A stretch of 64,000 bases of DNA from Pseudomonas sp. PA15(2017) (GCF_001945395.1 NZ_MSXV01000011.1:62001-126000); one strand, 5' to 3'. Positions 31,551-42,062 are shown, counted from the first letter of the stretch. Notes: a model not told the origin generated them from the sequence alone. Numbers and translations are program-made.

Positions 31551-32816
31551 TCAGCCCAGCGGCGGCGTGCGCGCAGGCTCAACGGGAGTGGCTACGACTG
31601 CCCGGCCACTCAGGCGACGGTCGAGCAGACCCAGGCCTTCCTGAAACAAGCGGTTACTGCGTTCCACTTCGCCCAGTTGCGCCAGCAGGCGCGCCAACTC
31701 CGCGCAGGTTTCAGGGTGGCGCTCGAGCGTCAGGCTGGCCTCGAAGTAATCTCGGGCCTTGCCCCATAGCTGGTTGTGCAGGCTCAGACGGCCCAGGGTG
31801 AGCAACAGCCCGGCATCATCGGGATGCTGCTTGAGCCAGCCTTCGGCAGCCTGCAATTGTTTGGCTGGATGACGGCCACGCAGCAGACCGTAAAGGCGCG
31901 CCAGGCGGCTGTCGTACTCGCGGTTCAAAGCCTTGTTGAGCAGCTCCTCGGCGCCTGGCTCGGCACCCAGTGCACGCAGACGATCGGCATACACCGCCAG
32001 CAGCTCGGGCTCGCCACGCAGGTTGGGAGACAGGCGCTCCCAGGCCTGGGCCAACGACGGCAGCGCGCCGTCGCCCGCTTCATTGAAATCCAGACCGAGC
32101 AGGTATTCACGCCAGGCGCGTCGCTCCAGCGCCATCAGCTCGGCCGGCGCCATGGCCTTTTCCTTGCGCAGCACCGGTAGCAGCTTGAGCAGCGCCTGCC
32201 AGTCACCACGGGTCACGTAGAGCTGCTGCAGCTGGCGCAGCACCTGCGGGTTATGCGGATGGCGTTCGTGCATCACCTGCAGGGTTTGTTGGGCGTCGTC
32301 GGTTTCACCACGCGCCAGCTGCAGCTCGGCGTGGGTCAGGGCGATCGCCAGTTCGGCGTTGGGCTGGCGCTGCAGCGCCTCCTCGAGCAGGGCATCGCTT
32401 TGCTGATAGTGTTCGAGGTTATGAGCGGCACGGGCGGCGCCCAGGTAATGGATCAGGGGCCGCGGCTCGTTGCGCGCGATGCGGCTCAAGTGCGTCTGCG
32501 CCTTGCGCCAGCGCCCCTCGATCAGCTCCTGAAAGCCGTGTTCGGAGGCACTGCGCACCCGGCGCTCGCGGTGCAGGCTTGACCAGGGGTTGATCAGCCC
32601 GACCGAGGTGAGTAGTGCGCGAGCCAGCAGGCGCATCAACCACAGCGCCAGGCAGACCGCCACGATCAGCAGCACGAACGCCCACAGGGTCGACTCGTAA
32701 CGGAACCCCTTGTAGGCGAACAGCACATAGCCCTGATGTTCGGAGATGGCCAGGCCCAGCAGCGCCAGCCCGCCGATCACCAGTACGGTGAGCAACAGCA
32801 GGTAACCGCGCTTCAT
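31551..32816 (-). CDS. hemY: HemY-like membrane protein with TPR domain
   Basis: 421 residues. Two N-terminal transmembrane helices (about 5-25 and 42-62) carry the HemY_N domain between and after them (LFAYKGFRYESTLWAF). A helical TPR-containing C-terminal region (about 100-400) follows. Despite its name this family is not the protoporphyrinogen oxidase HemY; it is a protein of unclear function encoded in hem operons. Its start overlaps the hemX stop by 4 nt. Last gene of hemC-hemD-hemX-hemY. Confidence 0.9.
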   Translation of the reverse strand: MKRGYLLLLTVLVIGGLALLGLAISEHQGYVLFAYKGFRYESTLWAFVLLIVAVCLALWLMRLLARALLTSVGLINPWSSLHRERRVRSASEHGFQELIEGRWRKAQTHLSRIARNEPRPLIHYLGAARAAHNLEHYQQSDALLEEALQRQPNAELAIALTHAELQLARGETDDAQQTLQVMHERHPHNPQVLRQLQQLYVTRGDWQALLKLLPVLRKEKAMAPAELMALERRAWREYLLGLDFNEAGDGALPSLAQAWERLSPNLRGEPELLAVYADRLRALGAEPGAEELLNKALNREYDSRLARLYGLLRGRHPAKQLQAAEGWLKQHPDDAGLLLTLGRLSLHNQLWGKARDYFEASLTLERHPETCAELARLLAQLGEVERSNRLFQEGLGLLDRRLSGRAVVATPVEPARTPPLG

Positions 32817-33949
32817 GGGCGCTCCTCCGCGCTGTCCTCGCCGGGTGCATCCTTGAGCCGTTCGCGCGCTGACTGCTTGTGCTCGATATAGGCCTGCACG
32901 GCGTTGAGTGATTCGCCGAGTTCGGGCGCCTTGATCTCGATAGGCTGGTCGACCAGTTCGCCGACGCGGGTGCGCAGGGCGCGGCTGTCGGGGTTGTCAC
33001 GATTGAAGTTGGCGTCCAGCACCTCAGCCGCCTGCTGCAGTGCCTGCCGATAGACCTGGGTCTGGCCATGCAGTGCAGCCCATTGTGCCTGCTCGAGCGC
33101 CAGGCTCAGGGCAAGGCGCACTTGCGTCAGGCTCTGCCCGGCCAGTAGCGGACGCACGTTCTGATCGGCGTTGAAATCGAGACGGAAATACTGGGAGAGC
33201 TTGTGCAGGCTCTGCCCCCACCAGGTGCCCGGCTCACTTTCGGCCGCCAGCTCGCCAAGCACGCCACCGTCAGCGACGAACTTGGGATTCAGCGAGTTGA
33301 GCTGCGAAGCCTGCTCACGCAGCGCGCCGAGCTGCAGGAACAGGCCGGTGCGATCGGGGTTGTCGGTGGCGCGCAAGGCTTCCAGGCTCTTGGCCAGTTG
33401 CTCGCGGGCGGCAAAGGCTGCCGGATCGTCCTGGTCACGGAGAATTTCATCGGCCGCCTGAACCAGCGCAGTGGCGCTGTTGATGTCCTGCAACGCCGAC
33501 AGACGCAGGCTGGCCAGGCGCAGCAGGTGCTCGGCCTCGGCCAGGCGCCAGTCCTGGCGGCTGGCACCCAGGACGGTTTCCAGGCGGCGATTGAGCAGTT
33601 GTTGGTCACCCTGCAGTTGCGCCACCAGTTGGCGACGCTCCTCGAGCGCCTGCACGCTGGGCAGTTGCTCAAAACGGCCATTCAGGCTTTCGGTGCGCTG
33701 CGTCAACGCCTGGGCCTGGCTGCGCGCCTGCTCTAGCTGAGCGGACTGCTGCTTCGCTTCGCTCTGCAACGCGCGCAATTGCCAGGCACTCCAGCCGCCG
33801 ACGCCAACACCGACGGCGGCGACCAGCAAGGCCACGGCAGCAATCGCCGAGCCGCGCGCAGCCGGCTTGGCCTCGGCAGCGGCTGGGGACGATTCGGGGG
33901 CGGCCAGCACAGGCTGTTCCTGCTCTTTGGGGGGAGTCGCTTCGCTCAC
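32813..33949 (-). CDS. hemX: HemX-like membrane protein (uroporphyrinogen-III C-methyltransferase-like family)
   Basis: 378 residues from GTG 33949 (VSEATPPKEQEQ), behind AAGGATGGATAC. The longer ATG frame would overlap hemD. A Pro/Glu/Ala-rich cytoplasmic segment precedes a transmembrane helix at about 36-57 (AIAAVALLVAAVGVGVGGW), then a coiled coil (about 62-120) and a conserved periplasmic domain (WRLAEAEHLLRLASLRL). No SAM-binding methyltransferase motifs are seen, so the annotated enzymatic name used for this family is doubtful. Located 16 nt after hemD. Confidence 0.87.
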   Translation of the reverse strand: MSEATPPKEQEQPVLAAPESSPAAAEAKPAARGSAIAAVALLVAAVGVGVGGWSAWQLRALQSEAKQQSAQLEQARSQAQALTQRTESLNGRFEQLPSVQALEERRQLVAQLQGDQQLLNRRLETVLGASRQDWRLAEAEHLLRLASLRLSALQDINSATALVQAADEILRDQDDPAAFAAREQLAKSLEALRATDNPDRTGLFLQLGALREQASQLNSLNPKFVADGGVLGELAAESEPGTWWGQSLHKLSQYFRLDFNADQNVRPLLAGQSLTQVRLALSLALEQAQWAALHGQTQVYRQALQQAAEVLDANFNRDNPDSRALRTRVGELVDQPIEIKAPELGESLNAVQAYIEHKQSARERLKDAPGEDSAEERP

Positions 33950-33965
33950 GTATCCATCCTTTGCT

Positions 33966-34739
33966 TCAAGAGTCGGGCGAAGCCTGCGCACGCAAGGCCG
34001 CCAACAACGCCGTGGTGTCGGCACCACGGCAATCCACAACATCAACCGCACCCAGCTCGCGGGCCATTTCGGCGACGCGCGGGCTGGGCACGAACAAGGG
34101 TAGCTGCGCCAGCGTGGGCCAGTCATCCGCCGCCAGTTGCTGCAGATGCGTCAGGCCCTGCCCACTGCTGACCACCAGGCCATTCAAGCGTTCCACCTGT
34201 ATCAGTTGCTGCAGCGCACCGGCGGGGTAGGCTGGCAGTACGCGGCGGTAGACCGGCAGATAGTCCACCTCGACGCCTTGCGCCTGCAAGCGCTCGGCCA
34301 GCAGAGTGCGGCCATCCTCGCCACGGATGATCAGCACCCGCGGGAACATCGCGTTCTTGAGCGGCGCCTGCAGCTCGGGCAGATCCAGCAGGGCCTCGCT
34401 GTCGTCGCCGTGTTTCGGCCAGAACACCGTCAGGCCATAGTCAGCAAGAATCTGTCCGGTGCCGGCGCCGACGCTGAACCAGGGCTGCTCGGCGAGCGGC
34501 TGTGGCCAGTAGCGATCGAGCAGCTCGAGGCCGAAGCGGGCCGCAGGTTTACTCACCACGATCACTGCCGTGTAGCGGTGCAGGTCACAGATGGTCGCGC
34601 CGTGCTGGGGCGTTTCCAGCAGTTGCTCGATGCCCAGCAGGGGCAGGCAGGCGCCGTGGATGCCTTTGCCGGCGAGCATCTGGGCCAGCGCCTGGCACTC
34701 CTGCTCGGGGCGGGTCAGCAGCAGGCGCCAGGCACTCAC
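33966..34739 (-). CDS. hemD: Uroporphyrinogen-III synthase
   Basis: Cyclises hydroxymethylbilane with D-ring inversion in tetrapyrrole synthesis. The 257 residues form the two-lobed HemD fold; [10 protein letters not shown] near the N-terminus, [11 protein letters not shown] and [10 protein letters not shown] mark the conserved regions at the domain interface. Its start overlaps the hemC stop by 4 nt. Confidence 0.94.
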   Translation of the reverse strand: MSAWRLLLTRPEQECQALAQMLAGKGIHGACLPLLGIEQLLETPQHGATICDLHRYTAVIVVSKPAARFGLELLDRYWPQPLAEQPWFSVGAGTGQILADYGLTVFWPKHGDDSEALLDLPELQAPLKNAMFPRVLIIRGEDGRTLLAERLQAQGVEVDYLPVYRRVLPAYPAGALQQLIQVERLNGLVVSSGQGLTHLQQLAADDWPTLAQLPLFVPSPRVAEMARELGAVDVVDCRGADTTALLAALRAQASPDS

Positions 34740-35674
34740 TCGGCAATGGCCTCGCTGTAGATGGCTTTGAGGATTTCACCCGCGCCCTGGGCCAGCAGTG
34801 TTTCGGCGACGTCGATGCCGAGGCGCTCGGCGTCCTCAGCCGAACCGCGTTGTTCGGCGCGCAACAGGCGGCTGCCATCCGGCTCACCGACAAGGCCACG
34901 CAGCCACAGCTGCTCGCCCTCGAGAATGGCGTAGCAGGCAATCGGCACCTGGCAGCCGCCGTTGAGGCGTTTGTTCATGGCGCGCTCGGCCGTCACGCGC
35001 AATGCGGTCTCGGTGTGGTTGAGCGGCACCAGCAGTTGCTGCAGCTCGGCATCGCCAACCCGGCATTCGATGCCGACGGCGCCCTGGCCGCCAGCCGGCA
35101 GGCTGTGCTCGACACCGATGGAGGCGCGGATACGATCTTCGAAACCGAGACGAATCAGGCCCGCGGCAGCCAGGATGATGGCGTCGTATTCACCGGCATC
35201 CAGTTTGGCCAGACGGGTGTTGACGTTGCCACGCAGGAAATGGATTTTCAGGTCGGGCCGGCGCGCCAGCAGCTGAGCCTGGCGACGCAGGCTGGAGGTG
35301 CCGACCACGCTGCCGGCCGGCAACACGTCGAGGCTATCGTAGGTATTGGAGACGAACGCATCACGCGGGTCTTCACGCTCGCAGATGCAGAACAGGCCCA
35401 GGCCTTCGGGGAAATCCATCGGCACGTCTTTCATCGAGTGGACGGCGATGTCAGCCTGGTCGTCCAGCAACGCGGTTTCCAGCTCCTTGACGAACAGGCC
35501 CTTGCCACCGATCTTGGCCAGCGGTGCATCGAGCAGCTTGTCGCCACGGCTGACCATCGGCACCAGGCTCACCCGCAAGCCTGGGTGGGCCTGTTCGAGG
35601 CGGGCCTTGACGTATTCGGCCTGCCACAGGGCCAGGGCACTCTTGCGGGTGGCGATGCGAATTTCGCGGGGCAT
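34736..35674 (-). CDS. hemC: Porphobilinogen deaminase (hydroxymethylbilane synthase)
   Basis: Polymerises four porphobilinogens. The 312 residues start at ATG 35674 ([20 protein letters not shown]). The dipyrromethane cofactor is attached to Cys241 in NGGCQVPIA, and [11 protein letters not shown] contains the catalytic Asp. It follows algR in the same orientation, 89 nt downstream, across a GC-rich hairpin. First gene of hemC-D-X-Y. Confidence 0.97.
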   Translation of the reverse strand: MPREIRIATRKSALALWQAEYVKARLEQAHPGLRVSLVPMVSRGDKLLDAPLAKIGGKGLFVKELETALLDDQADIAVHSMKDVPMDFPEGLGLFCICEREDPRDAFVSNTYDSLDVLPAGSVVGTSSLRRQAQLLARRPDLKIHFLRGNVNTRLAKLDAGEYDAIILAAAGLIRLGFEDRIRASIGVEHSLPAGGQGAVGIECRVGDAELQQLLVPLNHTETALRVTAERAMNKRLNGGCQVPIACYAILEGEQLWLRGLVGEPDGSRLLRAEQRGSAEDAERLGIDVAETLLAQGAGEILKAIYSEAIAE

Positions 35675-35716
35675 TTGCACGTTCCAGAAAACCAGTTGCC
35701 GCGGATGATAACAGGC

Positions 35717-35747
35717 TCGCAGGCCGCCGGCCCGAAGCCGGCTGCGA
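35717..35747. repeat. GC-rich hairpin between algR and hemC
   Basis: TCGCAG(GCC)GCCGGC-CCGAA-GCCGGCTGCGA forms an 11-bp stem with a 3-nt bulge, 17 nt past the algR stop. No T-run follows. It may be a terminator-like or single REP-like hairpin. Confidence 0.5.
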
Positions 35748-35763
35748 CGCGGCAACGGACTTG

Positions 35764-36510
35764 CTAGATCTGGTTCATCAGCTTGCGCACACCCGCGACA
35801 TGACGGCGGCTGACTACCAGCGCGTCACCATTGAGCCCCTTGAGGAAGAGCTGGAAGTGGCCCAGCGGAGTGCGCTGCAGGCGCTCGATACGTTCGCGCG
35901 CCACCAGGGCGTTGCGATGGATGCGCACGAAACGATCACCGAATTCGTCTTCGAGCGCCTTGAGCGGCTCGTCGAGCAGTACTTCACCACCGTCATGACG
36001 CAGCGTCACGTACTTGTGATCGGCGATGAAATAGATCACATCGTCCAGGGGAATGAGTTCGATACCTTTGCGAGTCCGCGCACTGATATGGCTGCGCGGG
36101 CCGACCCCGCTTTCGGCGGCAGGACGGGTCAGCGCGGCCAGTTGCACACGGTTGAGGCGCTCGGCTTTCTTCAGTGCATCTTCAAGGTGCTCAGGACGCA
36201 CGGGCTTGACCAGATAGCCCACCGCACTGACCTGAAAGGCCTCCACGGCAAACTCATCATGGGCGGTGCAGAAGATCACCGCCGGCGGCGCTTCGCGCTC
36301 GCAAAGTCTGGCGGCGGCCTGCAGGCCGTCGAGGCCCGGCATGCGGATGTCGAGCAGCACTACGTCGGGCTTGAGGCTCTCCACAAGCGCCAACGCCTCT
36401 TCGCCATTGCTCGCAGAGGGCTCGACCACACGATAGCCATCGAGCGCGGCCACCATTCGGCTCAGGCGCTCACGGGCAAGGGGTTCGTCATCAACGATCA
36501 AGACATTCAT
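35764..36510 (-). CDS. algR: LytTR response regulator AlgR
   Basis: 248-residue two-component regulator controlling alginate, twitching and virulence genes in P. aeruginosa. The N-terminal receiver has the phosphoacceptor Asp54 ([10 protein letters not shown]), acidic Asp7/Asp8 and conserved Lys in [12 protein letters not shown]-terminal LytTR DNA-binding domain covers about 143-245 ([19 protein letters not shown]). The start ATG 36510 overlaps the algZ stop by 4 nt, so the pair is translationally coupled. Confidence 0.97.
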   Translation of the reverse strand: MNVLIVDDEPLARERLSRMVAALDGYRVVEPSASNGEEALALVESLKPDVVLLDIRMPGLDGLQAAARLCEREAPPAVIFCTAHDEFAVEAFQVSAVGYLVKPVRPEHLEDALKKAERLNRVQLAALTRPAAESGVGPRSHISARTRKGIELIPLDDVIYFIADHKYVTLRHDGGEVLLDEPLKALEDEFGDRFVRIHRNALVARERIERLQRTPLGHFQLFLKGLNGDALVVSRRHVAGVRKLMNQI

Positions 36511-37583
36511 AATGATCTGGCTTCCTGCATGGGTCTTGCACATGGATAGCGGAGACGGGTGTAGTGAAGGCCATCGCGGCGTTCCACACTCAGATTGGCC
36601 TGCGAGCCGAAAAGTGCCGCAAGCCGCGCATCGATATTGGCCAGCGCCTGGTGCGTGCCGCGCGAGACCATGGGTGCGCCGCCCTCCTCATAGGGATTGC
36701 AGACGCTGAGATGGAATACACCATCGTTGTATGTGGCTGATATCTGCACCAGTCCCCCCTCGATACGTGGCTGGATTCCATAGATCAGAGCGTTCTCCAG
36801 CAGCGGCTGAAGGGTCAGCTGGGGAATCGGCAGGTCAGCGGGAACATCGTCGACATCCCACTGCAACTGTAGTCGTTCACCAAGCCGATATTGCTCGATC
36901 GACAGGTACCGCCGTGCCAGTTCCAGTTCCTCGCTCCAACTGACGAGGCTACCGGGCTTGGCCAGGCTTGCCCGGAACAGGTCGGAAAGATCCAGCACCG
37001 CCTGTTCCGCCCTGGCAGAATCTGTGACAACCAGGCTCGCGATGCTGTTCAAACTGTTGAACAGGAAGTGCGGGCGGATACGCGCCTGCAGCGATTCGAT
37101 GCGCGCGCGCAGCTCGGCCTGCTCCTGACGCCGCCACTGGCTCTGCAGATAGAAATAGCGCAGCAACAAGGCCGACATGATCAGGCTGATCAGCGCATGG
37201 CGCAGGTACAGGTTGACCTCGCCGTCGTGGGGCAGCGGCCCGCCCAGATCGTAGTAATCGGCCACCGCCGTGCAGCCCAGCGTCAGCCCGACCACCAGGG
37301 CGCAGCAGGCCGCCCCCGCCCACATCGCGCGCAACCTGGCGAGCAGCGGCCGCAGCCGGCACAGCAGCGCCGAGGACAGCAGCACGATCCACTGCACGAA
37401 CAGCGAGGTCAGCGCCAGGCGCACCCAGTCGAAACCGGGCAACATCGGTTCGGCGAGCACCAGTACCAGCACCAGTAATTCGGCGAGCAGCACGGTGCTG
37501 AGCAGCGCTTCGGGCTGGCACAGTTCGGGCACGAAGAAATCGTTCGGCGCCTGGGGGGGCGAGGTCTTGCGTTTATCGTTCAT
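36507..37583 (-). CDS. algZ: Sensor histidine kinase AlgZ/FimS
   Basis: 358-residue membrane kinase of the LytS/YehU type, partner of AlgR. Four hydrophobic segments lie at about 27-45, 52-75, 88-107 and 127-147. The His_kinase domain has RPHFLFNSLNSI with the predicted phosphorylated His172, and the ATP lid includes PLLENALIYGIQP. A canonical G-box is weak, as in this family. The start ATG 37583 gives the length known in P. aeruginosa; no strong RBS is visible. Confidence 0.95.
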   Translation of the reverse strand: MNDKRKTSPPQAPNDFFVPELCQPEALLSTVLLAELLVLVLVLAEPMLPGFDWVRLALTSLFVQWIVLLSSALLCRLRPLLARLRAMWAGAACCALVVGLTLGCTAVADYYDLGGPLPHDGEVNLYLRHALISLIMSALLLRYFYLQSQWRRQEQAELRARIESLQARIRPHFLFNSLNSIASLVVTDSARAEQAVLDLSDLFRASLAKPGSLVSWSEELELARRYLSIEQYRLGERLQLQWDVDDVPADLPIPQLTLQPLLENALIYGIQPRIEGGLVQISATYNDGVFHLSVCNPYEEGGAPMVSRGTHQALANIDARLAALFGSQANLSVERRDGLHYTRLRYPCARPMQEARSL

Positions 37584-37802
37584 CACGGCAGTGTCGGCGG
37601 GCGCTGCGCAACGGGCAAGAGAGGCCAGCGCAGGCGAGCGAAATAAGCCGCGTAAACCCATGGCGAAGGGATGAAACTGTGACCCAGGCGACACTCGCAC
37701 CGGCCACTGCGCGGGGTGCCGGGTCTGTTATCATCGGTACACTTTTCCGCCATGACGGGCAGCCTTGATCCGTCCGAACACGCCTACAGCCGAGCCACAC
37801 TC

Positions 37803-39197
37803 ATGAGCCAAGAAAAAACCAATCAGTCCTGGGGCGGTCGCTTCAGCGAGCCCGTCGACGCCTTCGTCGCCCGCTTCACCGCCTCGGTGGAATTCGACAA
37901 GCGCCTGTACCGTCACGACATCATGGGTTCCATCGCCCACGCCACCATGCTGGCCAAGGTCGGCGTGCTGACCGACGCCGAACGCGATGCGATCATCGAT
38001 GGCCTCGAGCAAATCCAGGGCGAGATCGAAGCTGGCAGCTTCGACTGGCGCGTCGACCTGGAAGACGTGCACATGAACATCGAAGCACGCCTGACCGACC
38101 GCATCGGCGTGACCGGCAAGAAGCTGCATACCGGCCGCTCGCGCAACGATCAGGTGGCCACCGACATCCGTCTGTGGCTGCGTGACGAGATCGACCTGAT
38201 CCTGGCCGAAATCACCCGCCTGCAGCAGGGCCTGCTGGAACAGGCCGAGCGCGAAGCCGAGACCATCATGCCCGGCTTCACCCACCTGCAGACTGCCCAG
38301 CCGGTGACCTTCGGCCACCATCTGCTGGCCTGGTTCGAAATGCTTTCGCGTGACCACGAGCGCCTGGTCGACTGTCGCAAGCGCACCAACCGCATGCCGT
38401 TGGGTAGCGCTGCACTGGCCGGCACCACCTACCCGATCCAGCGCGAGATCACCGCCGAGCTGCTGGGCTTCGACGCCGTGGGCGGCAACTCCCTGGACGG
38501 TGTGTCGGATCGCGACTTCGCCATCGAATTCTGCGCCGCCGCGTCGCTGGCGATGATGCACCTGTCGCGCTTCTCCGAAGAGCTGGTGCTGTGGACCAGC
38601 GCGCAGTTCCAGTTCATCGATCTGCCGGATCGTTTCTGCACCGGCTCCTCGATCATGCCGCAGAAGAAGAACCCCGACGTGCCCGAGCTGGTACGCGGCA
38701 AGACCGGCCGCGTGTTCGGCGCTCTGACCGGCCTGTTGACCCTGATGAAAGGCCAACCGCTGGCCTACAACAAGGACAACCAGGAAGACAAGGAACCGCT
38801 GTTCGACGCCGCCGACACCCTGCGTGATTCGTTGCGCGCTTTCGCCGACATGATCCCGGCGATCAAGCCCAAGCACGCCATCATGCGTGAAGCGGCGCTG
38901 CGCGGTTTCTCCACCGCCACCGACCTGGCCGACTATCTGGTGCGCAAGGGCCTGCCGTTTCGCGACTGCCACGAAATCGTCGGCCATGCCGTGAAGTACG
39001 GCGTCGACAGCGGCAAGGACCTGGCCGAAATGAGCCTCGACGAGCTGCGCCAGTTCAGCGACCAGATCGAGCAGGACGTATTCGCCGTGCTGACTCTGGA
39101 AGGCTCGGTGAATGCTCGTAACCACATCGGCGGCACCGCACCGGCCCAGGTGCGTGCGGCGGTGGCACGCGGCCAGAACCTGCTGGCCACACGATGA
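37803..39197 (+). CDS. argH: Argininosuccinate lyase
   Basis: Final step of arginine synthesis, splitting argininosuccinate to arginine and fumarate. The 464 residues start at ATG 37803 ([15 protein letters not shown]). The fumarase-superfamily signature [11 protein letters not shown] starts at residue 281 with the catalytic Ser in the flexible loop; the HTGRSRNDQ and HLQTAQPVT segments are conserved. Divergent from algZ across 219 nt, and its stop overlaps the next gene by 4 nt. Confidence 0.98.
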   Translation: MSQEKTNQSWGGRFSEPVDAFVARFTASVEFDKRLYRHDIMGSIAHATMLAKVGVLTDAERDAIIDGLEQIQGEIEAGSFDWRVDLEDVHMNIEARLTDRIGVTGKKLHTGRSRNDQVATDIRLWLRDEIDLILAEITRLQQGLLEQAEREAETIMPGFTHLQTAQPVTFGHHLLAWFEMLSRDHERLVDCRKRTNRMPLGSAALAGTTYPIQREITAELLGFDAVGGNSLDGVSDRDFAIEFCAAASLAMMHLSRFSEELVLWTSAQFQFIDLPDRFCTGSSIMPQKKNPDVPELVRGKTGRVFGALTGLLTLMKGQPLAYNKDNQEDKEPLFDAADTLRDSLRAFADMIPAIKPKHAIMREAALRGFSTATDLADYLVRKGLPFRDCHEIVGHAVKYGVDSGKDLAEMSLDELRQFSDQIEQDVFAVLTLEGSVNARNHIGGTAPAQVRAAVARGQNLLATR

Positions 39198-39739
39198 GCG
39201 TTCCCGGCCGCCGGATTTCGGTGGTCGGCTGCTCCGGGGCGGGCAAGAGCACACTGTCGCGCCAACTGGCACGGCAGCTGGGCTACCGGCATATCGAGCT
39301 CGATGCGCTGTTCCATCAGCCCAACTGGCAACCGTTGCCCACCGAGCAATTCCAGCAGGCAACGCGTGACGCGCTGCACGGTGACGGCTGGATCGCCGAA
39401 GGCAACTATTCGGCGGTGCGTCCTCTGGTACGCGAGCGCTCGGACATGGTCATCTGGCTCGATCTGCCGCGCCACGAAGTCATGCGCCAGGTGATCTGGC
39501 GCACCTTGCGCCGGCTCGCGACGCGCGAGGAGCTGTGGAACGGCAATCGCGAGCGCTGGGGCAATCTCTTCAAACTCAACCCGAGCCAATCCATTCTGGC
39601 CTGGGCCTGGACGCGACACCCGGTGTACCGGCAGCGCTACAGCGAAGAAATGCGCAACGCGCCACCGTCCTGCACCTACCTGCGCCTGGACTCACGCCAC
39701 GCCGTCGAGAATTTTCTGGCCAGCTTGCCGCACCGTTAA
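39194..39739 (+). CDS. P-loop adenylate-kinase-like protein
   Basis: 181 residues with Walker [10 protein letters not shown] at 12-20 and the downstream DALFHQPNW segment. This resembles the small AAA_17/AAA_18 kinase-like proteins sometimes annotated as DNA-topology-modulation (FlaR-like) proteins. The substrate is unknown. The ATG overlaps the argH stop (ATGA), implying coupled translation, but no functional link to arginine synthesis is evident. Confidence 0.8.
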   Translation: MSVPGRRISVVGCSGAGKSTLSRQLARQLGYRHIELDALFHQPNWQPLPTEQFQQATRDALHGDGWIAEGNYSAVRPLVRERSDMVIWLDLPRHEVMRQVIWRTLRRLATREELWNGNRERWGNLFKLNPSQSILAWAWTRHPVYRQRYSEEMRNAPPSCTYLRLDSRHAVENFLASLPHR

Positions 39740-39761
39740 ATTTCTATATCGGAAGACTTTC

Positions 39762-40241
39762 ATGACCCTGAACATCCGCCCTGCCGTACGCGAAGACGCC
39801 GCGCTGATCCTGCGTTTCATCACTGACCTGGCCATCTACGAGAAGGCCGAGCACGAGGTGAAAACCGATGTCGCCGGCATCGAGAACAGCCTGTTCGGCG
39901 AGGGCAGCACCGCCCACGGTCTGATCGGCGAACTGAACGGCGAGCCGATCGGCTACGCCGTGTATTTCTTCAACTACTCGACCTGGCTGGGCAAGCACGG
40001 CCTGTACCTGGAAGACCTGTACGTCACCCCGCAGCAGCGCGGCGTCGGTGCCGGCAAGGCGCTGCTGCGCCACCTGGCCACGCTCGCGGTGGCCCGCGGT
40101 TGCGGCCGCTTCGAATGGTCCGTGCTGGACTGGAACACGCCCGCCATCGAGTTCTACGAATCGATCGGCGCCAGGCCGCAGAACGAGTGGATCGGCTATC
40201 GCCTGACCGGCGAAGCCCTGACGAGCTTCGCCGCTGGCTGA
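39762..40241 (+). CDS. GNAT-family N-acetyltransferase
   Basis: 159 residues. The acetyl-CoA-binding motif A reads EDLYVTPQQRGVGAGKALL (QxxGxG variant QQRGVGAG), preceded by the beta-strand YAVYFFNYSTW and followed by SVLDWNTPAIEFYESIGA (motif B). It resembles diamine/thialysine-type acetyltransferases (SAT-like), but the substrate cannot be assigned. It converges with the GST gene, 1 nt between stops. Confidence 0.87.
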   Translation: MTLNIRPAVREDAALILRFITDLAIYEKAEHEVKTDVAGIENSLFGEGSTAHGLIGELNGEPIGYAVYFFNYSTWLGKHGLYLEDLYVTPQQRGVGAGKALLRHLATLAVARGCGRFEWSVLDWNTPAIEFYESIGARPQNEWIGYRLTGEALTSFAAG

Positions 40242-40242
40242 C

Positions 40243-40908
40243 TCAACCGCCGAAACGCGCCTTCATGTGAGCCAGGAACGGCCCCATCAACGCGTCCTTA
40301 TCGGCCGCGATGCGCTGCACGTGGGGGTTGCCTGCGAAGCGTTCGAGCAGCGCCCTGGCCTCGGGGAAATCACTCAAGAGGTCGATGGCGAACATCTTGT
40401 GAGCCACGGCGGCAGCCAGGTCGACGCTGTACAGGAGATACAGGTCGGCCAGGCTCAGGCGGTCGCCCGCCACATAGGGCGAGAAGGTGCCGAGACGCTT
40501 CAGCGAGTCGATACCGGCCAGCAGTTCTTCACGGGTCTTGGCCTGGATCGCCGGGTCGACCTGCAGACCGAAGAATGCCTGGGCATAGCAGGCACGGGCC
40601 GGCAGTTCAATGTACAGCTCGATGTGCCTGGCCAGCTCGCGTACCCGCGCCTGCTCGTAAGCATCGCTAGGTAGCAGCGATGAGCCCTGGCCCAGCGCCT
40701 CGAGGTATTCGAGGATCGCGGAAGTCTCGCTGATGTAGCCGTGCTCGCATTGCAGCACCGGCACCTTGCCGCGCGGGCTGATCGCCAGGAAGGCCTCGTC
40801 ACGGGATGCGAAGACCTGCACTTCCTCGAACGGCAGACCCTTTTCCAGCAGGGCGAGCTTGACCATGTTGTAGTAGTTGCTGACGGCGAAACCATGGAGC
40901 CTGAGCAT
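40243..40908 (-). CDS. Glutathione S-transferase family protein
   Basis: 221 residues. The thioredoxin-like N-terminal domain starts MLRLHGFAVSNYYNMVKLAL, with VPVLQCEHG and the glutathione-contact ISETSAILEYLE (cis-Pro and Ser/Glu). The all-alpha C-terminal domain has the N-capping-box region GDRLSLADLYLL. Substrate unknown; probably a detoxification or stress GST. Confidence 0.9.
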   Translation of the reverse strand: MLRLHGFAVSNYYNMVKLALLEKGLPFEEVQVFASRDEAFLAISPRGKVPVLQCEHGYISETSAILEYLEALGQGSSLLPSDAYEQARVRELARHIELYIELPARACYAQAFFGLQVDPAIQAKTREELLAGIDSLKRLGTFSPYVAGDRLSLADLYLLYSVDLAAAVAHKMFAIDLLSDFPEARALLERFAGNPHVQRIAADKDALMGPFLAHMKARFGG

Positions 40909-41109
40909 GGATACGTTTCCTCTGGTAGGCAGACCGGGCTCGGTCAGGGTTACACGCTAGCGGCATTGTCCACAGGCCGCCAGGGGCATTTTCGGACAAC
41001 TGGCCGCCACCCATTACGACTGCTACCCTGCGCCCGCCCGACGTCGCCGACGATGCGTGGCGACGCCTGCGACCCGGCCTTTACCAACCCATGGACTGGA
41101 GTTTCTCCC

Positions 41110-41352
41110 ATGAAGAATCTGTTCTTCTTCGACGCAATGCTCACCCCGAAAATCATCACGTTCGTTTACTGGCTGATGCTGCTCAGCGTGGCCGTGAGCA
41201 GCCTGACGATGATGTTCGGCGCCTACGGCAGCTTTCTCGGCGGCCTGGGCACCCTGATCGGCGGGGTGATCGGCGCACGGATCGGCTGCGAGCTGATGAT
41301 CGTGCTGTTCAAGATCCACGAGAATCTGCAAAAGATCGCCAACCGTCCCTGA
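41110..41352 (+). CDS. DUF4282 small membrane protein
   Basis: 80 residues, MKNLFFFDAMLTPKIITFVY at the start, with two hydrophobic segments (about 15-37 and 43-68) and a Gly-rich turn (GGLGTLIGGVIGARIG). It matches the DUF4282 pattern of two-helix membrane proteins of unknown function. The ATG is 243 nt before the stop; a longer open frame from 40741 lacks support because it overlaps the GST gene antisense. Confidence 0.82.
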   Translation: MKNLFFFDAMLTPKIITFVYWLMLLSVAVSSLTMMFGAYGSFLGGLGTLIGGVIGARIGCELMIVLFKIHENLQKIANRP

Positions 41353-41379
41353 CTTCAGGTGCAAGGCAGGCGACTCGGC

Positions 41380-42003
41380 TCAGCGCTGGATCGCCTGCCA
41401 GGCTGCGACGAATGCGCCGGCATTGTCAGCCACTTCGCCAACGCTCATGCCGGGCTTGTACAGCGCCGAGCCCAGCCCGAAGCCGCTGGCCCCCGCCGCT
41501 ACGTAGTCGGCCATGTTCGCTGGCGTGATACCCCCCACCGGCAACAACGCGACGTCCTTGGCGAACACCGCGCGCCATGCCTTGACGATCTGCGGGCTGA
41601 ACTGCTCGGCCGGGAACAACTTGAGCACATCGGCGCCTGCCTCCAGCGCGGCGAATCCCTCACTGGGCGTGGCCACGCCCGGCGCACTGAACAGCCCGGC
41701 ACGCCGGCTCGCCTGGATCACCTGCGCATTGCAGTTCGGCGACACCACCAGCCGACCGCCCGCCTGCGCCACCGCCGCGACCTGCTCTGTGCTGAGCACG
41801 GTGCCGGCGCCGATCAACGCGCGATCGCCCAGCTCGGCGGCTAGCAGGGCGATGCTGTGCAGCGGCTCGGGCGAGTTCAGCGGGATCTCGATCACCCGGA
41901 AGCCGGCCTCGTGGAGCGCCAGCCCCACGGGGACGATTTCCTGGGGCGTCACGCCGCGCAGGATGGCGATCAGGGGCAGTTGCTGCAGGTACGCATCGGA
42001 CAT
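41380..42003 (-). CDS. dgoA: 2-dehydro-3-deoxy-6-phosphogalactonate aldolase
   Basis: 207-residue class I aldolase of the KDPG/KDPGal family, splitting KDPGal into pyruvate and glyceraldehyde-3-phosphate in the DeLey-Doudoroff galactonate route. The Schiff-base Lys128 lies in VLKLFPAE and the catalytic Glu39 in VIEIPLNSP, both with the spacing of E. coli DgoA. The start ATG 42003 has GAGGAGGG upstream. It lies 59 nt downstream of an IclR regulator. No dgoK, dgoD or transporter is present nearby, so the pathway must be completed elsewhere or the enzyme used differently. Confidence 0.9.
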   Translation of the reverse strand: MSDAYLQQLPLIAILRGVTPQEIVPVGLALHEAGFRVIEIPLNSPEPLHSIALLAAELGDRALIGAGTVLSTEQVAAVAQAGGRLVVSPNCNAQVIQASRRAGLFSAPGVATPSEGFAALEAGADVLKLFPAEQFSPQIVKAWRAVFAKDVALLPVGGITPANMADYVAAGASGFGLGSALYKPGMSVGEVADNAGAFVAAWQAIQR

Positions 42004-42062
42004 TGCAGACCCTCCTCGGGGCGTGATGGCGCCTGGGCGATGATGACCGCCAGACGCATTGT

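Noticed and set aside
31259-31582. 107-codon minus-strand frame between algQ and hemY
   Set aside because: Overlaps the hemY end, has no RBS and no recognisable motif; more likely untranslated leader of algQ.
33950-34126. Longer ATG start for hemX
   Set aside because: It would lie within hemD; GTG 33949 has an RBS and fits the family N-terminus.
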